NCBI RefSeq assembly: GCF_014202315.1
Contig: NZ_JACHGN010000008.1
Coordinates: 167,342 to 231,341 of the forward strand
DNA: 64,000 bases
DNA from: Thermocatellispora tengchongensis
GTDB lineage: Bacteria > Actinomycetota > Actinomycetes > Streptosporangiales > Streptosporangiaceae
Direction of reading: 5' to 3'
Positions within the stretch are counted from its first letter, which is position 1, and each line of letters starts with the position of its first letter. Below, one piece after another: positions 36,127 to 43,768 of this stretch. Below the pieces are notes generated by a model. The model made no database searches. It was given only the letters and a program-made list of their open reading frames with translations, and was not told the origin of the DNA. The translations under genes were made by a program, and so were the position numbers.

Positions 36127-37646
36127 CGGCCGGTTCCCGCCGCGTCTCCGGGGCGGGGCGCGTGCGCGCCCCGGATGCGGATCGGCTTGGGTGGCGGTGT
36201 CTCCTCGATGCCGATCATCGGCAGCAGGGGCCGGCCGCCCCGGCGCACGATCATCTCCTGGCCCTGCTCGCTGACCGCCCACAGCGCCGCCTCGCTGTTC
36301 AGGAAGCCGTGCGCGTCGAGGAACCCGTGGGGGAGCGCGCCGTAGTTGCGGTAGGCCGCGATGTCCATGATCAGCGCGCAGAGCACGTGGAAGTCGAGGT
36401 CGGTGCGGTAGGCGTCGTCGCCCAGCGCCCCGATGCACACCCACCCCATGGGCCGGGAGTCGGTGCCGCGGGGCTCGACGTTGGGGTGGAAGATCGGCGT
36501 GGTGAACATCACCGCCGGCGCCTTGATCGGGAACAGGTCGTACAGCACGATGAGTGCCTTGTGCACGTCGCGCGGCACCGGGCGCAGGTCGGCCGGGTCG
36601 GCCGCCTGCTCGCGCGGCGGCTCGAAGCCCGCCGCCCGGAACTGGACCTCGTAGCAGGTGGGCAGGAACTCGTCGTCGGTGTAGACGATCTCGAAGCCCG
36701 GGTTGGCCCGCTCGTAGTCGCGGATCTCGTTGCGCACCCGCGCCAGGGCGGCGCGGCGCAGCCGGGGGTTGATCGCGCCCGCGGTGCTCTCGGGCCTGAT
36801 GTGCAGCTCGTCGCCCTCGCGCACCCCGGCCTGCTGCAGTGTCAGGTCGGGGTCGAGCCGCTGCTCCTGCGGCGGATCCTGCGGGGTTGCCCCCGGCACC
36901 ACCCGGTCCACGACCGTGCGCCGGGCGCGGCCGAAACGGTCCTGGCGGGTCTCCTCGCCGTACTGGAACAGCACCGCGTGCGGGATGTCGCGCACCGGCG
37001 TGGTGTTGGGCACGTTCTCGGCGTAGAAGACCTGCTGGTCGGGCCCCACCAGGCGCAGCTGCTCGAACAGGTGGGGCTGGAAGGGGTAGACCTCGAACAG
37101 CACCTCGACGTTCTCGCCCAGGCCCAGGTCGGCGACCTCGCGCCGGAGCCGGCCCAGGCGCGCCTCGTCCAGCCCGCCCGGGACGTACAGCGCGGCCTCC
37201 TCGGCCCCGGTGTAGAGCAACTGGGTGTCGGGGCCGATCACCTGACGGGCCAGCCGCACGAACTCCTCGTAGTGCTCGCTGCCCCGGAACGTCAGGGTCG
37301 GCCACTCCTCCGGGGTCTCGGCCGCCCGGCCGCCCTCTCGAGGGGTCACCCTGACCTGGGCGTCGGGCAGCGGCTCGGGCACCTCCTCCGCGGCGCGGCG
37401 GAAGATGGCGTTGCCGCGGTACTGCCGGTGCGCGGCCACGGCCAGCGCCTCGGGGCCGTGGCCGTCGATGCGGCCGTTCTCGATCTCGCGCAGCACCTGT
37501 CCCCAGTACAGGGCGGCGGTGCGGAAGCCCTCCCAGTTGGGGCGCTCGCCCCGCGGGAAGCCGATCGCCTCCAGCAGCGCCTCCGCCTCGGCCTGCTGGT
37601 CGAAGACCCTGGCCAGCTCTTCGAGGAACTCGGTCCGGTTCTTCAT
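36123..37646 (-). CDS. E2-like (UBC fold) enzyme with N-terminal effector-associated and ubiquitin-like domains
   Basis: The 507-residue protein has three recognisable parts. Residues 1-90 resemble effector-associated domain 1: FLEELARVFDQQAEAEALLE, LYWGQVLREIENGRI, YRGNAIF. Residues about 222-285 look like a beta-grasp ubiquitin-like domain: HAVLFQYGEE, LTLQQAGVREGDELHI. Residues about 295-445 are a UBC domain with PAVMFTTPIFHPNV (HPN at 387-389) and WVCIGAL (candidate catalytic Cys 404). The layout fits an E2 that receives a ubiquitin-like modifier from the adjacent E1 and is recruited through homotypic EAD contacts. The ATG at 37646 overlaps the E1 stop. Confidence 0.85.
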   Translation of the reverse strand: MKNRTEFLEELARVFDQQAEAEALLEAIGFPRGERPNWEGFRTAALYWGQVLREIENGRIDGHGPEALAVAAHRQYRGNAIFRRAAEEVPEPLPDAQVRVTPREGGRAAETPEEWPTLTFRGSEHYEEFVRLARQVIGPDTQLLYTGAEEAALYVPGGLDEARLGRLRREVADLGLGENVEVLFEVYPFQPHLFEQLRLVGPDQQVFYAENVPNTTPVRDIPHAVLFQYGEETRQDRFGRARRTVVDRVVPGATPQDPPQEQRLDPDLTLQQAGVREGDELHIRPESTAGAINPRLRRAALARVRNEIRDYERANPGFEIVYTDDEFLPTCYEVQFRAAGFEPPREQAADPADLRPVPRDVHKALIVLYDLFPIKAPAVMFTTPIFHPNVEPRGTDSRPMGWVCIGALGDDAYRTDLDFHVLCALIMDIAAYRNYGALPHGFLDAHGFLNSEAALWAVSEQGQEMIVRRGGRPLLPMIGIEETPPPKPIRIRGAHAPRPGDAAGTGR

Positions 37647-38713
37647 CGGGCCCTCACTCCCTGTCGGTCGGCCTGCGGCGCCGCGCCCGCCCCGTCCTCC
37701 TCCGGGCCGGGCGCGAGCTCGATGTAGCGGATGTCGCCGAGGCCGTCGCGGCGGGCCACCGGCAGGATCTCCCGGGGGGCGACCCCCAGCGAGCGCAGCG
37801 TCGCGCGCGGGTCGGCCGCGCCGAGCCGGGTCACGACCCGGCCCGCCCGCCCCGGCATGGGCCCGGCGCCGAAGCCGTTCCAGGTGAGCACGTCCTCACC
37901 CGGGCCGGCCGCCGCGGCCAGCACCTCGCCCGCGGTCGCGGCGCGGCTCAGCCCGATCGGGGTGACCGACCCGGCGGGTATCGGCTCGTGCAGCGGGCAG
38001 TCGGCGGAGCGGCGCACCCCGACCGGGCGGGCGCCGGTCTCGGCGTCGAAGACGACGACCTCGGGCCCCGGCGGCAGCCCGCACAGCAGGCGTACGCCCT
38101 CGGTGGCCAGCCAGGCGCCCACCAGCGCGGTGACCGGCGCCGACGCGCCCGCCGGCGCCTGGACGGCCAGGGCGCCGCAGCCGACCGGGTCGTCCAGCAC
38201 GGCCCGCCCGGCGTGCCCGGCCAGGCAGCCGTAGCAGGCGCCGCCGGGCGTGAACCGCCGCGCCTCGCCGCCCCACGGCCCGGTGCCGCCGTCGAGCCAG
38301 CCCACGCCGGCCAGCCCGCAGCGGCCGGCGAGCTGCACCCGGGCGGCCACCGAGTCGAGGCAGCCGACGACCAGCGAGGCGTCACGCAGCTCGGCCAGCC
38401 CGACCCCGGTGTCGAGCGCCGCCCGCCTGGGCGTGACCCGGGTGCCGGGCGCCAGCCCGGCCAGGCCGCGCCGCGCCGCCTCCACCTTCGGCGCGCCCAC
38501 GTCGCCGGCCCGGAACAGGGCGCACCTGCTCAGGTTGGAGGCGGACACGACGTCGGGGTCGCACAGCACCAGGCCGCCGACCCCGGCCATGGCCAGCAGC
38601 CGGGCGGTCTCGTTGCCCAGCGCCCCGACGCCGAGGACGACGACGGTGGCCCCGGCCAGGGCGTCCTGCCGCCAGCCGGGGATCAGCTCGTGCCGCGCGA
38701 ACCGGTCGTTCAT
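37643..38713 (-). CDS. ThiF/E1-like adenylating enzyme
   Basis: The 356-residue protein has the nucleotide loop VVVLGVGALGNETA (residues 24-37), Asp 52 and SASNLSRCALF, the ThiF/MoeB adenylation core. A CYGC motif (Cys 160, 163) plus a later CPLH Cys 239 probably bind zinc, and Cys 179 (PVGCGALA) is the candidate thioester Cys. It would adenylate the C-terminus of a ubiquitin-like protein and pass it to the E2. The C-terminal 100 residues resemble no family I know. The ATG at 38713 and stop at 37643 overlap both neighbours by 3-4 bases. Confidence 0.88.
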   Translation of the reverse strand: MNDRFARHELIPGWRQDALAGATVVVLGVGALGNETARLLAMAGVGGLVLCDPDVVSASNLSRCALFRAGDVGAPKVEAARRGLAGLAPGTRVTPRRAALDTGVGLAELRDASLVVGCLDSVAARVQLAGRCGLAGVGWLDGGTGPWGGEARRFTPGGACYGCLAGHAGRAVLDDPVGCGALAVQAPAGASAPVTALVGAWLATEGVRLLCGLPPGPEVVVFDAETGARPVGVRRSADCPLHEPIPAGSVTPIGLSRAATAGEVLAAAAGPGEDVLTWNGFGAGPMPGRAGRVVTRLGAADPRATLRSLGVAPREILPVARRDGLGDIRYIELAPGPEEDGAGAAPQADRQGVRAR

Positions 38714-39408
38714 GGCCGCTGCTCCTGGGGGAGCACCCGCATGTCCATGGGGCACTGGCGCAGGCCGCTGCGGCTGTCGATGAAGTCCTCGTAGCACAGC
38801 AGGCTGTGCGCGGCGTCGCGGTGGACGGTGAGCGAGCACTGCGGGTCGTCGGGGCGGCACACGCAGGTCACCACGAACTCGTAGGGCCGGAAGGACTCAC
38901 GGCACACGAAGCAGCACTGGCGCCGGTCGCTGGGGCGCACGGTCTCGCGCGGCCGCAGCAGCGGGTCGCCGGGGTGCAGCCGGCGGACGTACCGGACCAA
39001 GGGCGGGTCCATGGCGTCGATCGCCTCGAAGAAGGCGCGGCCCACCGCGGACTCGCCGTGCTCCTCGGCCTCGGCCAGACCGCACCAGGGCAGGTGGGCC
39101 GGGTCGTGGCGCACCTCGGCCAGGCGGCCGTCGTCGCCGATGCGCAGCAGCACCGGGTCGTCCTGGCGGAAGCTGTGGGCGCAGACGGGGCAGTAGCCGC
39201 CCATCCACTCCGACCGCCAGGTGGTGACGGCCGGGCCGTCCTGCACCACCGTGTTGACCGGGTCCTCGCCCAGGCGCACGCCGGCGCGGAACTCCTTGAC
39301 GACGTTGCGCTCGGCCCCGTCGCCCGCCGGCGTCGCGCCTGTTGTGCCGCCTGCGCCCGTCGTGCTGCTTGCGCCTGTCGCGCCGGTCGCGCCCGTCGTG
39401 CCGGTCAT
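38710..39408 (-). CDS. RING-like binuclear zinc protein, candidate E3
   Basis: The 232-residue protein starts with a low-complexity Thr/Gly/Ala run (first 27 residues), encoded by short imperfect DNA repeats. A first zinc cluster is at YCPVC (Cys 73, 76) with HLPWC (Cys 109). The second (residues 165-220) has CCFVC, TCVCRPDDPQC, VHRDAAH, CYEDF and QCPM, the cross-braced Cys/His spacing of RING-type treble clefs. RING proteins have been noted beside prokaryotic E1/E2/JAB genes, so an E3-like or substrate-binding role is plausible. The ATG at 39408 overlaps the CHAT stop and its own stop overlaps the E1 start. Confidence 0.72.
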   Translation of the reverse strand: MTGTTGATGATGASSTTGAGGTTGATPAGDGAERNVVKEFRAGVRLGEDPVNTVVQDGPAVTTWRSEWMGGYCPVCAHSFRQDDPVLLRIGDDGRLAEVRHDPAHLPWCGLAEAEEHGESAVGRAFFEAIDAMDPPLVRYVRRLHPGDPLLRPRETVRPSDRRQCCFVCRESFRPYEFVVTCVCRPDDPQCSLTVHRDAAHSLLCYEDFIDSRSGLRQCPMDMRVLPQEQRP

Positions 39409-40244
39409 GCCGCCTCCTCGATCGCGAACTCGTGGGGCGGGCAGCCCAGGCCGTCGAGCACGGCCGTCGCGGCGGCGAACGCGCGGGCCACCGGCTCGCC
39501 GGCCGCGACGCCGCGGTAGAGGTGGCGGGTGAAGTGCAGGGCGCAGATGTCGTGCAGCGGCCCCGAGGCGCCGACCACCACGTCGCTGACGGCGAGCAGC
39601 GGCCGCGCCGCGGCGGCGGTGTGGCAGGAGCCGAGCACGATCGCGCTCAGCCGGCCGAAGGCGGCCAGGACGCGGGCGAGCGCGGCGGCGCCGAGCGGGT
39701 GGCCGAAGCCGCCGTGGTCCTCCAGCAGGATCTCGCCGCCGGCGGTGCCGTGGCCGCTGAAGTGCAGGATGTGCGGCCTCGCGTCGTACAGGCAGGCGTC
39801 GAGGTCCTCGTACTGGACGGCCTGCCGGATCGTCGGGACCACCCGGCTGCCCCGGGTCTCGCGGACGATCTCGCGGTACTCGGCGCCGAGGCGCAGCCGC
39901 GCCTTGTCGCCCGGCTGGGCGGCCAGGCACAGCACCCGCACCTCGGAGTTCTGCCGGGAGGGCTCGCCGGCCAGCGCGAGCAGGGCCGCGTTGCCGGGGT
40001 AGTGGCGCAGCGCCTCGCGCAGCAGGACCGCGATGCTCGATTCGGGGAACGCGCCGTCGGCGATGGTCCGGCACGCGGCGCGCCAGTACAAATCCCCCCG
40101 AAGGTGACCATAAGGGCGGAGCCTGTGTAATGCCACATTCGCATCTTCGAGTAGCGCGCGCGTGCTCATTTCATCGGGGAACAGGCGTGCGAGCAGCGCG
40201 AAACCGTCGCCGCGCCGCAATCGCTCGTAGTCGTCTTCTGCCAT
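39405..40244 (-). CDS. CHAT caspase-like protease with N-terminal effector-associated domain
   Basis: The 279-residue protein has an EAD1-like N-terminus (GFALLARLFPDEMSTRALLE ... LLREALRHYPGNAAL, residues 13-90). A CHAT domain follows, with catalytic His 165 in HILHFSGHGT and Cys 207 in AIVLGSCHTA. After them, VVVGASGPLHDICALHFT matches the CHAT fold end. CHAT proteases act as death or maturation effectors, gasdermin cleavage being one known role. The start is uncertain: ATG 40244 begins just before the EAD; ATG 40268 or a TTG at 40379 would extend it into A/T-richer DNA. It is the first gene of the 13-gene minus-strand operon. Confidence 0.83.
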   Translation of the reverse strand: MAEDDYERLRRGDGFALLARLFPDEMSTRALLEDANVALHRLRPYGHLRGDLYWRAACRTIADGAFPESSIAVLLREALRHYPGNAALLALAGEPSRQNSEVRVLCLAAQPGDKARLRLGAEYREIVRETRGSRVVPTIRQAVQYEDLDACLYDARPHILHFSGHGTAGGEILLEDHGGFGHPLGAAALARVLAAFGRLSAIVLGSCHTAAAARPLLAVSDVVVGASGPLHDICALHFTRHLYRGVAAGEPVARAFAAATAVLDGLGCPPHEFAIEEAA

Positions 40245-40477
40245 CGGTGCGATCGGACCCCCGTGCATTCTCCACGCGCGTCGTGCCGCACAATCTTCGC
40301 ACATCAAGGGCTCGCGTGTACCCCCTGTGGCGACGTGGACACCGGCATTCTCCGCGATATCGGGCCGCATGAATCGCAAATTACGGCCAGCGTCATCCGC
40401 TCAATGGAAAAAGTGCCGGACGGCCGGGAAACGGCGCGCTGAAGTGCGATATTCTCACGGCCCTGGGAGGGGCGAGA
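40245..40477. promoter_or_regulatory. Divergent promoter region of the conflict system
   Basis: This 233-base stretch separates the two divergent operons and is the most A/T-rich part of the system (for example around 40360-40415 and 40446-40454). It should hold promoters for both arms. GGGAGGGG at 40465-40472 is the ribosome site of the pseudokinase TTG start. I saw no strong palindrome. Having both arms share one control region supports treating them as one system. Confidence 0.55.
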
Positions 40478-41506
40478 TTGGCCGAGACTCGCGGTTCGGT
40501 GCAGGTGTTCCGGCCCGGTGGTGAATCCCGTGGCCGGGTGACGCTGGAGACCGCCTTCACCGGTTCGGTGGTCCAGCGCGACGGCCTGATCGCGCGCGCG
40601 TGCAGGCTGGGCGACGGCACGTCCGCCGTGGTGCTCACCCCCGAGCGGCCGGGCTCCGCCGCGCTCGGCCGCGTCGTCGCCATCGGCGCCCGGCTCGCCG
40701 CCCAGTACGCCTTCGGCGCCTACCCGCCGCAGCTCGCCATGCTCGTCGGCCACGACCGCGACCTCGCCGTCCTGGCCCAGGAGGGCCGCCCGCTCGACGA
40801 CATCACGCTGACCGAGGCGCAGAAGGACGCCGCCGCGCTCGACCTGCTCATCGGCCTGCGCGAGCTGGCCGACTCGCGCGTGGTGCACCGCGCGATCTGC
40901 CCGCGCTCGCTGCTGTGGGACGGCGAGAGCCTGCAGATCGCCGACTACTCCCAGGCCGTCGTGGTGGGCGAGGACCGTCCGCCCGGCTCCCCGGTGCCCG
41001 CCGAGTGGCGCTCGCCCGCCGACCTGGCCGGCGGCGGCCGGGCGTCCCTCGCCGACGACCTGCACAGCGCCTGCCAGGTGCTGTTCTGGCTGTACTCCGG
41101 CGAGCCGCCCGAGCCCGAGCCCGCCCGCATGCGCGAACGGCTCGCCCACCACCTGCCCGGCCCTCTCGACCGCCTCGCCGGCGCCTACGACGGCCCCGCC
41201 GCCCCCGACCTGCGCGAGCTGCTGCGCCGCTGGTCGCCGCCGCCCCCGCCCCGCCCGCCCGCGCACCTGGCCCGCGCCGCCGAGGCCGACCGGCGCTTCG
41301 CGGCCATGCGCGCGGCCCAGCTCGCCGACCGGGCGCCGCTGATCGATCCGGCCACCGTGCGCGTGGAGGAGTCGCACCTGTTCCGCCCGTTCGCGCCGCC
41401 GCCGATGGTCCTGCGCCGCTTCCGCTCCGGCTGCCTGCTCGCGGCCGCCGCGGTCGTGGCACTGTGCGTCGCCCTGGTGTCGCTGATCCTCGGGTGGGTG
41501 AGGTGA
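40478..41506 (+). CDS. Membrane-anchored protein kinase-like protein, probable pseudokinase
   Basis: The 342-residue protein has a kinase C-lobe pattern: VVHRAICPRSLLWDGESLQI aligned to HRDxKxxN, then IADYSQA at the DFG site and PAEWRSPADL at the APE region. The catalytic Asp, Lys and Asn of HRDIKPSN are Ala, Cys and Ser, so phosphotransfer is unlikely. A single hydrophobic segment at about residues 317-339 (CLLAAAAVVALCVALVSLIL) anchors it at the C-terminus, so the kinase-like fold faces the cytoplasm. The start is TTG 40478, chosen for GGGAGGGG 5 bases upstream. Its stop overlaps the next ATG. Confidence 0.7.
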   Translation: MAETRGSVQVFRPGGESRGRVTLETAFTGSVVQRDGLIARACRLGDGTSAVVLTPERPGSAALGRVVAIGARLAAQYAFGAYPPQLAMLVGHDRDLAVLAQEGRPLDDITLTEAQKDAAALDLLIGLRELADSRVVHRAICPRSLLWDGESLQIADYSQAVVVGEDRPPGSPVPAEWRSPADLAGGGRASLADDLHSACQVLFWLYSGEPPEPEPARMRERLAHHLPGPLDRLAGAYDGPAAPDLRELLRRWSPPPPPRPPAHLARAAEADRRFAAMRAAQLADRAPLIDPATVRVEESHLFRPFAPPPMVLRRFRSGCLLAAAAVVALCVALVSLILGWVR

Positions 41507-42561
41507 TGCGCATCCGCTGCCCCCTGTGCGCCCGGAGCCTGACCTGGGAGACCGCCCGGGTGGTGGTGATCGGCGACGACGGGCGGACCTCCCCGTACGT
41601 CCCGGGGCAGAGCCGCGACCCCGCCGACCGCAGGGCCGAGGAGGAACGGCTCGCCCGGGTCTGCGCGGGCGGCGGGCTCGGCGAGCACTTCCTGCCCTAC
41701 GGCTACGGCCACTACGGCCCGCCGGTCGTGATCGGCGTCGTCGGCCAGGGCTCGGCCGGCAAGACCCACCTGCTCGCGGCCATGGTCCGCTCGTTCATGC
41801 ACGCCGGCCGCACCGGCGCGCTGCCCCTCCGCGTCGATCCGCTCGACCTGCGCATCCACCGCCGCTTCGAGCAGCGGGCCATCGTGCCGTTCCTGGAGGA
41901 GCGCCGCGTCCTGCCGATCACCCCCGCCACCGCCACGATCGAGCTCACCGACGCGCTGCGGGTCTACAACCCGCGCACCCGCGGCTACCACGCGGTGGTC
42001 TTCTTCGACGTCGGCGGCGAGCGACTGGAGGCCGACCGCGACAACCACTTCCTGCGGGCGCTGAACGCGCTGCTGTTCGTGGTCGACGGCGAACTGCTGC
42101 TCGGCAGGCGCGGCGCGCGGGGCGGCGACCGGGTGTTCGGCACCGTGATCAGCAGGCTCACCTCGCTGCACGGCTACACCAGGGCCGGCCACCTCGCGCT
42201 GCCCGCCGCGCTCGTGGTCGCCAAGGCCGACCGGCTGCGCTTCCTGGACGAGCCCGACGTCAACCGGTGGTTCGCCCACCCCGACTCCGAGCAGTTCGAC
42301 CTGGACACCGTGGAGGACGAGAGCCGCGACGTCCACCGCCTGCTCAGCCTGCGCGGCCCCGGCTTCCTCGGCCCCGCCTCGGTCTTCCTGCGGTCGAGCC
42401 TGCACCTCGCCTCGGCGGCCGGCGCCTCGCCCATGGAGGCGGGCGAGCGCTTCCGCCAGCGCGGCTTCGGGCCCCGCCGCACCGTCAAGCCGCTGCTCTG
42501 GCTCCTGGCGCAGCGGCAGGTCCTGGGCCCGGCCGGCGGCGGGCAGAGGGGAACGCGATGA
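41506..42561 (+). CDS. Zinc-ribbon P-loop GTPase (resembles the double-GTPase 2 family)
   Basis: The 351-residue protein begins with CPLC (Cys 5, 8) of a partial zinc ribbon. A P-loop NTPase follows: GQGSAGKT (residues 80-87), Walker B with DVGGE (FFDVGGERLEAD), and a VVAKAD motif equivalent to NKxD for guanine recognition. This order is that of TRAFAC-like GTPases found in conflict systems beside GAP1 proteins. It may act as a switch that senses infection or damage and triggers the membrane proteins downstream (inference). ATGA-type overlaps couple it to both neighbours. Confidence 0.75.
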   Translation: MRIRCPLCARSLTWETARVVVIGDDGRTSPYVPGQSRDPADRRAEEERLARVCAGGGLGEHFLPYGYGHYGPPVVIGVVGQGSAGKTHLLAAMVRSFMHAGRTGALPLRVDPLDLRIHRRFEQRAIVPFLEERRVLPITPATATIELTDALRVYNPRTRGYHAVVFFDVGGERLEADRDNHFLRALNALLFVVDGELLLGRRGARGGDRVFGTVISRLTSLHGYTRAGHLALPAALVVAKADRLRFLDEPDVNRWFAHPDSEQFDLDTVEDESRDVHRLLSLRGPGFLGPASVFLRSSLHLASAAGASPMEAGERFRQRGFGPRRTVKPLLWLLAQRQVLGPAGGGQRGTR

Positions 42562-43766
42562 CCGCGCACACCGGCGCCTACCTCGACCAGATCGTCTTCC
42601 AGTGGTCGGCCACCAGCCTGCTCGGCACCCGCGGGGTCGGGCCGGTCGCCACGTCGCTGCCGTACGACGGGCTGCGGCACTGGGCCGATCTGCTGCGCAC
42701 CGAGATCTGGGCCGCGGCCGAGCCGCCCGGCAGCCCGCCCGGCATCGCCTACCTCCGGTACGCCGAGGAGGCCGCGGTCCTGCGCAAGTGGCCGGTACAG
42801 GACGCCACGGGCCGTCCCGGCTCCACCTTCACCCACGCCCTGGTCGGGCCCGCGGCGGCGCTCACCCCCGAGGCGGCGCTGGCGTACGCCCACTGGGAGG
42901 GCTGGCTCGACCCCGGCGACCCCCTGCCCGCCGGCGGCGCGCTGGAGGCGTTCCGCTGGAGCCCCACCCTGCGCGCGCCGCTGCCCCGGCCCGATCCCGT
43001 CCTGGCCGCCGAGGCGGCGGCGGTGGTCGATCGGGTGCTGCGCTGCCCGTCGGCCCGCTACACCGTGGTCGCCCCCGCGTCCGACCCGCTCGGCCTGGCC
43101 CAGGTCGTGCTGGGGGTGGCGCGCGGTTTCGGCGCCGATCCGTGGACCTTCGCCACCCGCGAGTCCGACGACGCCGGGCGCGAGGCCACCCGGCTGATCA
43201 TCCTCACCGCCGAGCCCGAGTTCTCCTCCCACGGCGTGCCGCGCGAGCGGATCGCGCCCGCGGGCGCCCCGGCGGCGCCGCTGGCCGAGACCCTGGTGGC
43301 GGCCTACCTGCGCTCGGGGAGCGAGGGCATGGAGCGCATCCGCCCGTCCCGGCCGCTCACCGACCCCGCGCGGGTGCGGCGGTGGGCCAAGGCCGTGCAG
43401 CGCGCGCCCGGGGTGCTCGACGACGCCTTCCTGCTGGCCACGGCCGCCGCACGCGGCCGGCTGTCGCCCCGCGAGCGCGACTACCTCGCCTCCGCCGAGG
43501 GCCGCGGCCAGGTCGCCGCCATGATCGCCCGCTTCCCCGACGCCGAGTTGGTCGAGCTGGTGCGGTTGTGGGCCGAGGGACGCACCGACCCGGTCACCGA
43601 GGCCGTGAGCGCCGAGCTGGAGCGCAGGCTGGCCCGCGCCGGCGGGCGCCGCTCCCGGGGCGTTCTGGCGCGGTGGCGGCACGCCATCCCGGTGCTCGTC
43701 GCGGTGGTGGTCCTGGCGGTCGCCGCCGGTTTCGTCCTGTTCGCCACGGCCCGGCTCTGGAGGTGA
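42558..43766 (+). CDS. GTPase-associated protein 1 (GAP1)-like membrane protein
   Basis: The 402-residue protein starts with YLDQIVFQWSATSLLGTRGVGPVATS, recalling the N-terminal signature of proteins named GTPase-associated protein 1 (QxxFxWSxxGLxGxxGxxxVAxS). The middle contains RYTVVAPASDPLGLAQVVLG and a long helical region. A C-terminal transmembrane helix (about residues 377-398: AIPVLVAVVVLAVAAGFVLF) follows an Arg-rich stretch. The neighbouring GTPase supports the name. Molecular role unknown. Confidence 0.68.
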   Translation: MTAHTGAYLDQIVFQWSATSLLGTRGVGPVATSLPYDGLRHWADLLRTEIWAAAEPPGSPPGIAYLRYAEEAAVLRKWPVQDATGRPGSTFTHALVGPAAALTPEAALAYAHWEGWLDPGDPLPAGGALEAFRWSPTLRAPLPRPDPVLAAEAAAVVDRVLRCPSARYTVVAPASDPLGLAQVVLGVARGFGADPWTFATRESDDAGREATRLIILTAEPEFSSHGVPRERIAPAGAPAAPLAETLVAAYLRSGSEGMERIRPSRPLTDPARVRRWAKAVQRAPGVLDDAFLLATAAARGRLSPRERDYLASAEGRGQVAAMIARFPDAELVELVRLWAEGRTDPVTEAVSAELERRLARAGGRRSRGVLARWRHAIPVLVAVVVLAVAAGFVLFATARLWR

Positions 43767-43768
43767 GG

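Noticed and set aside
38710-39408. Thr/Gly/Ala-rich start of the RING-like gene considered as a separate peptide gene
   Set aside because: It is continuous with the zinc domains in one frame, starts exactly at the CHAT overlap, and has no stop.
40245-40379. Upstream extension of the CHAT protein with a CEDC motif
   Set aside because: It enters the A/T-rich divergent promoter region, needs a TTG start without a ribosome site, and adds nothing to the EAD fold.
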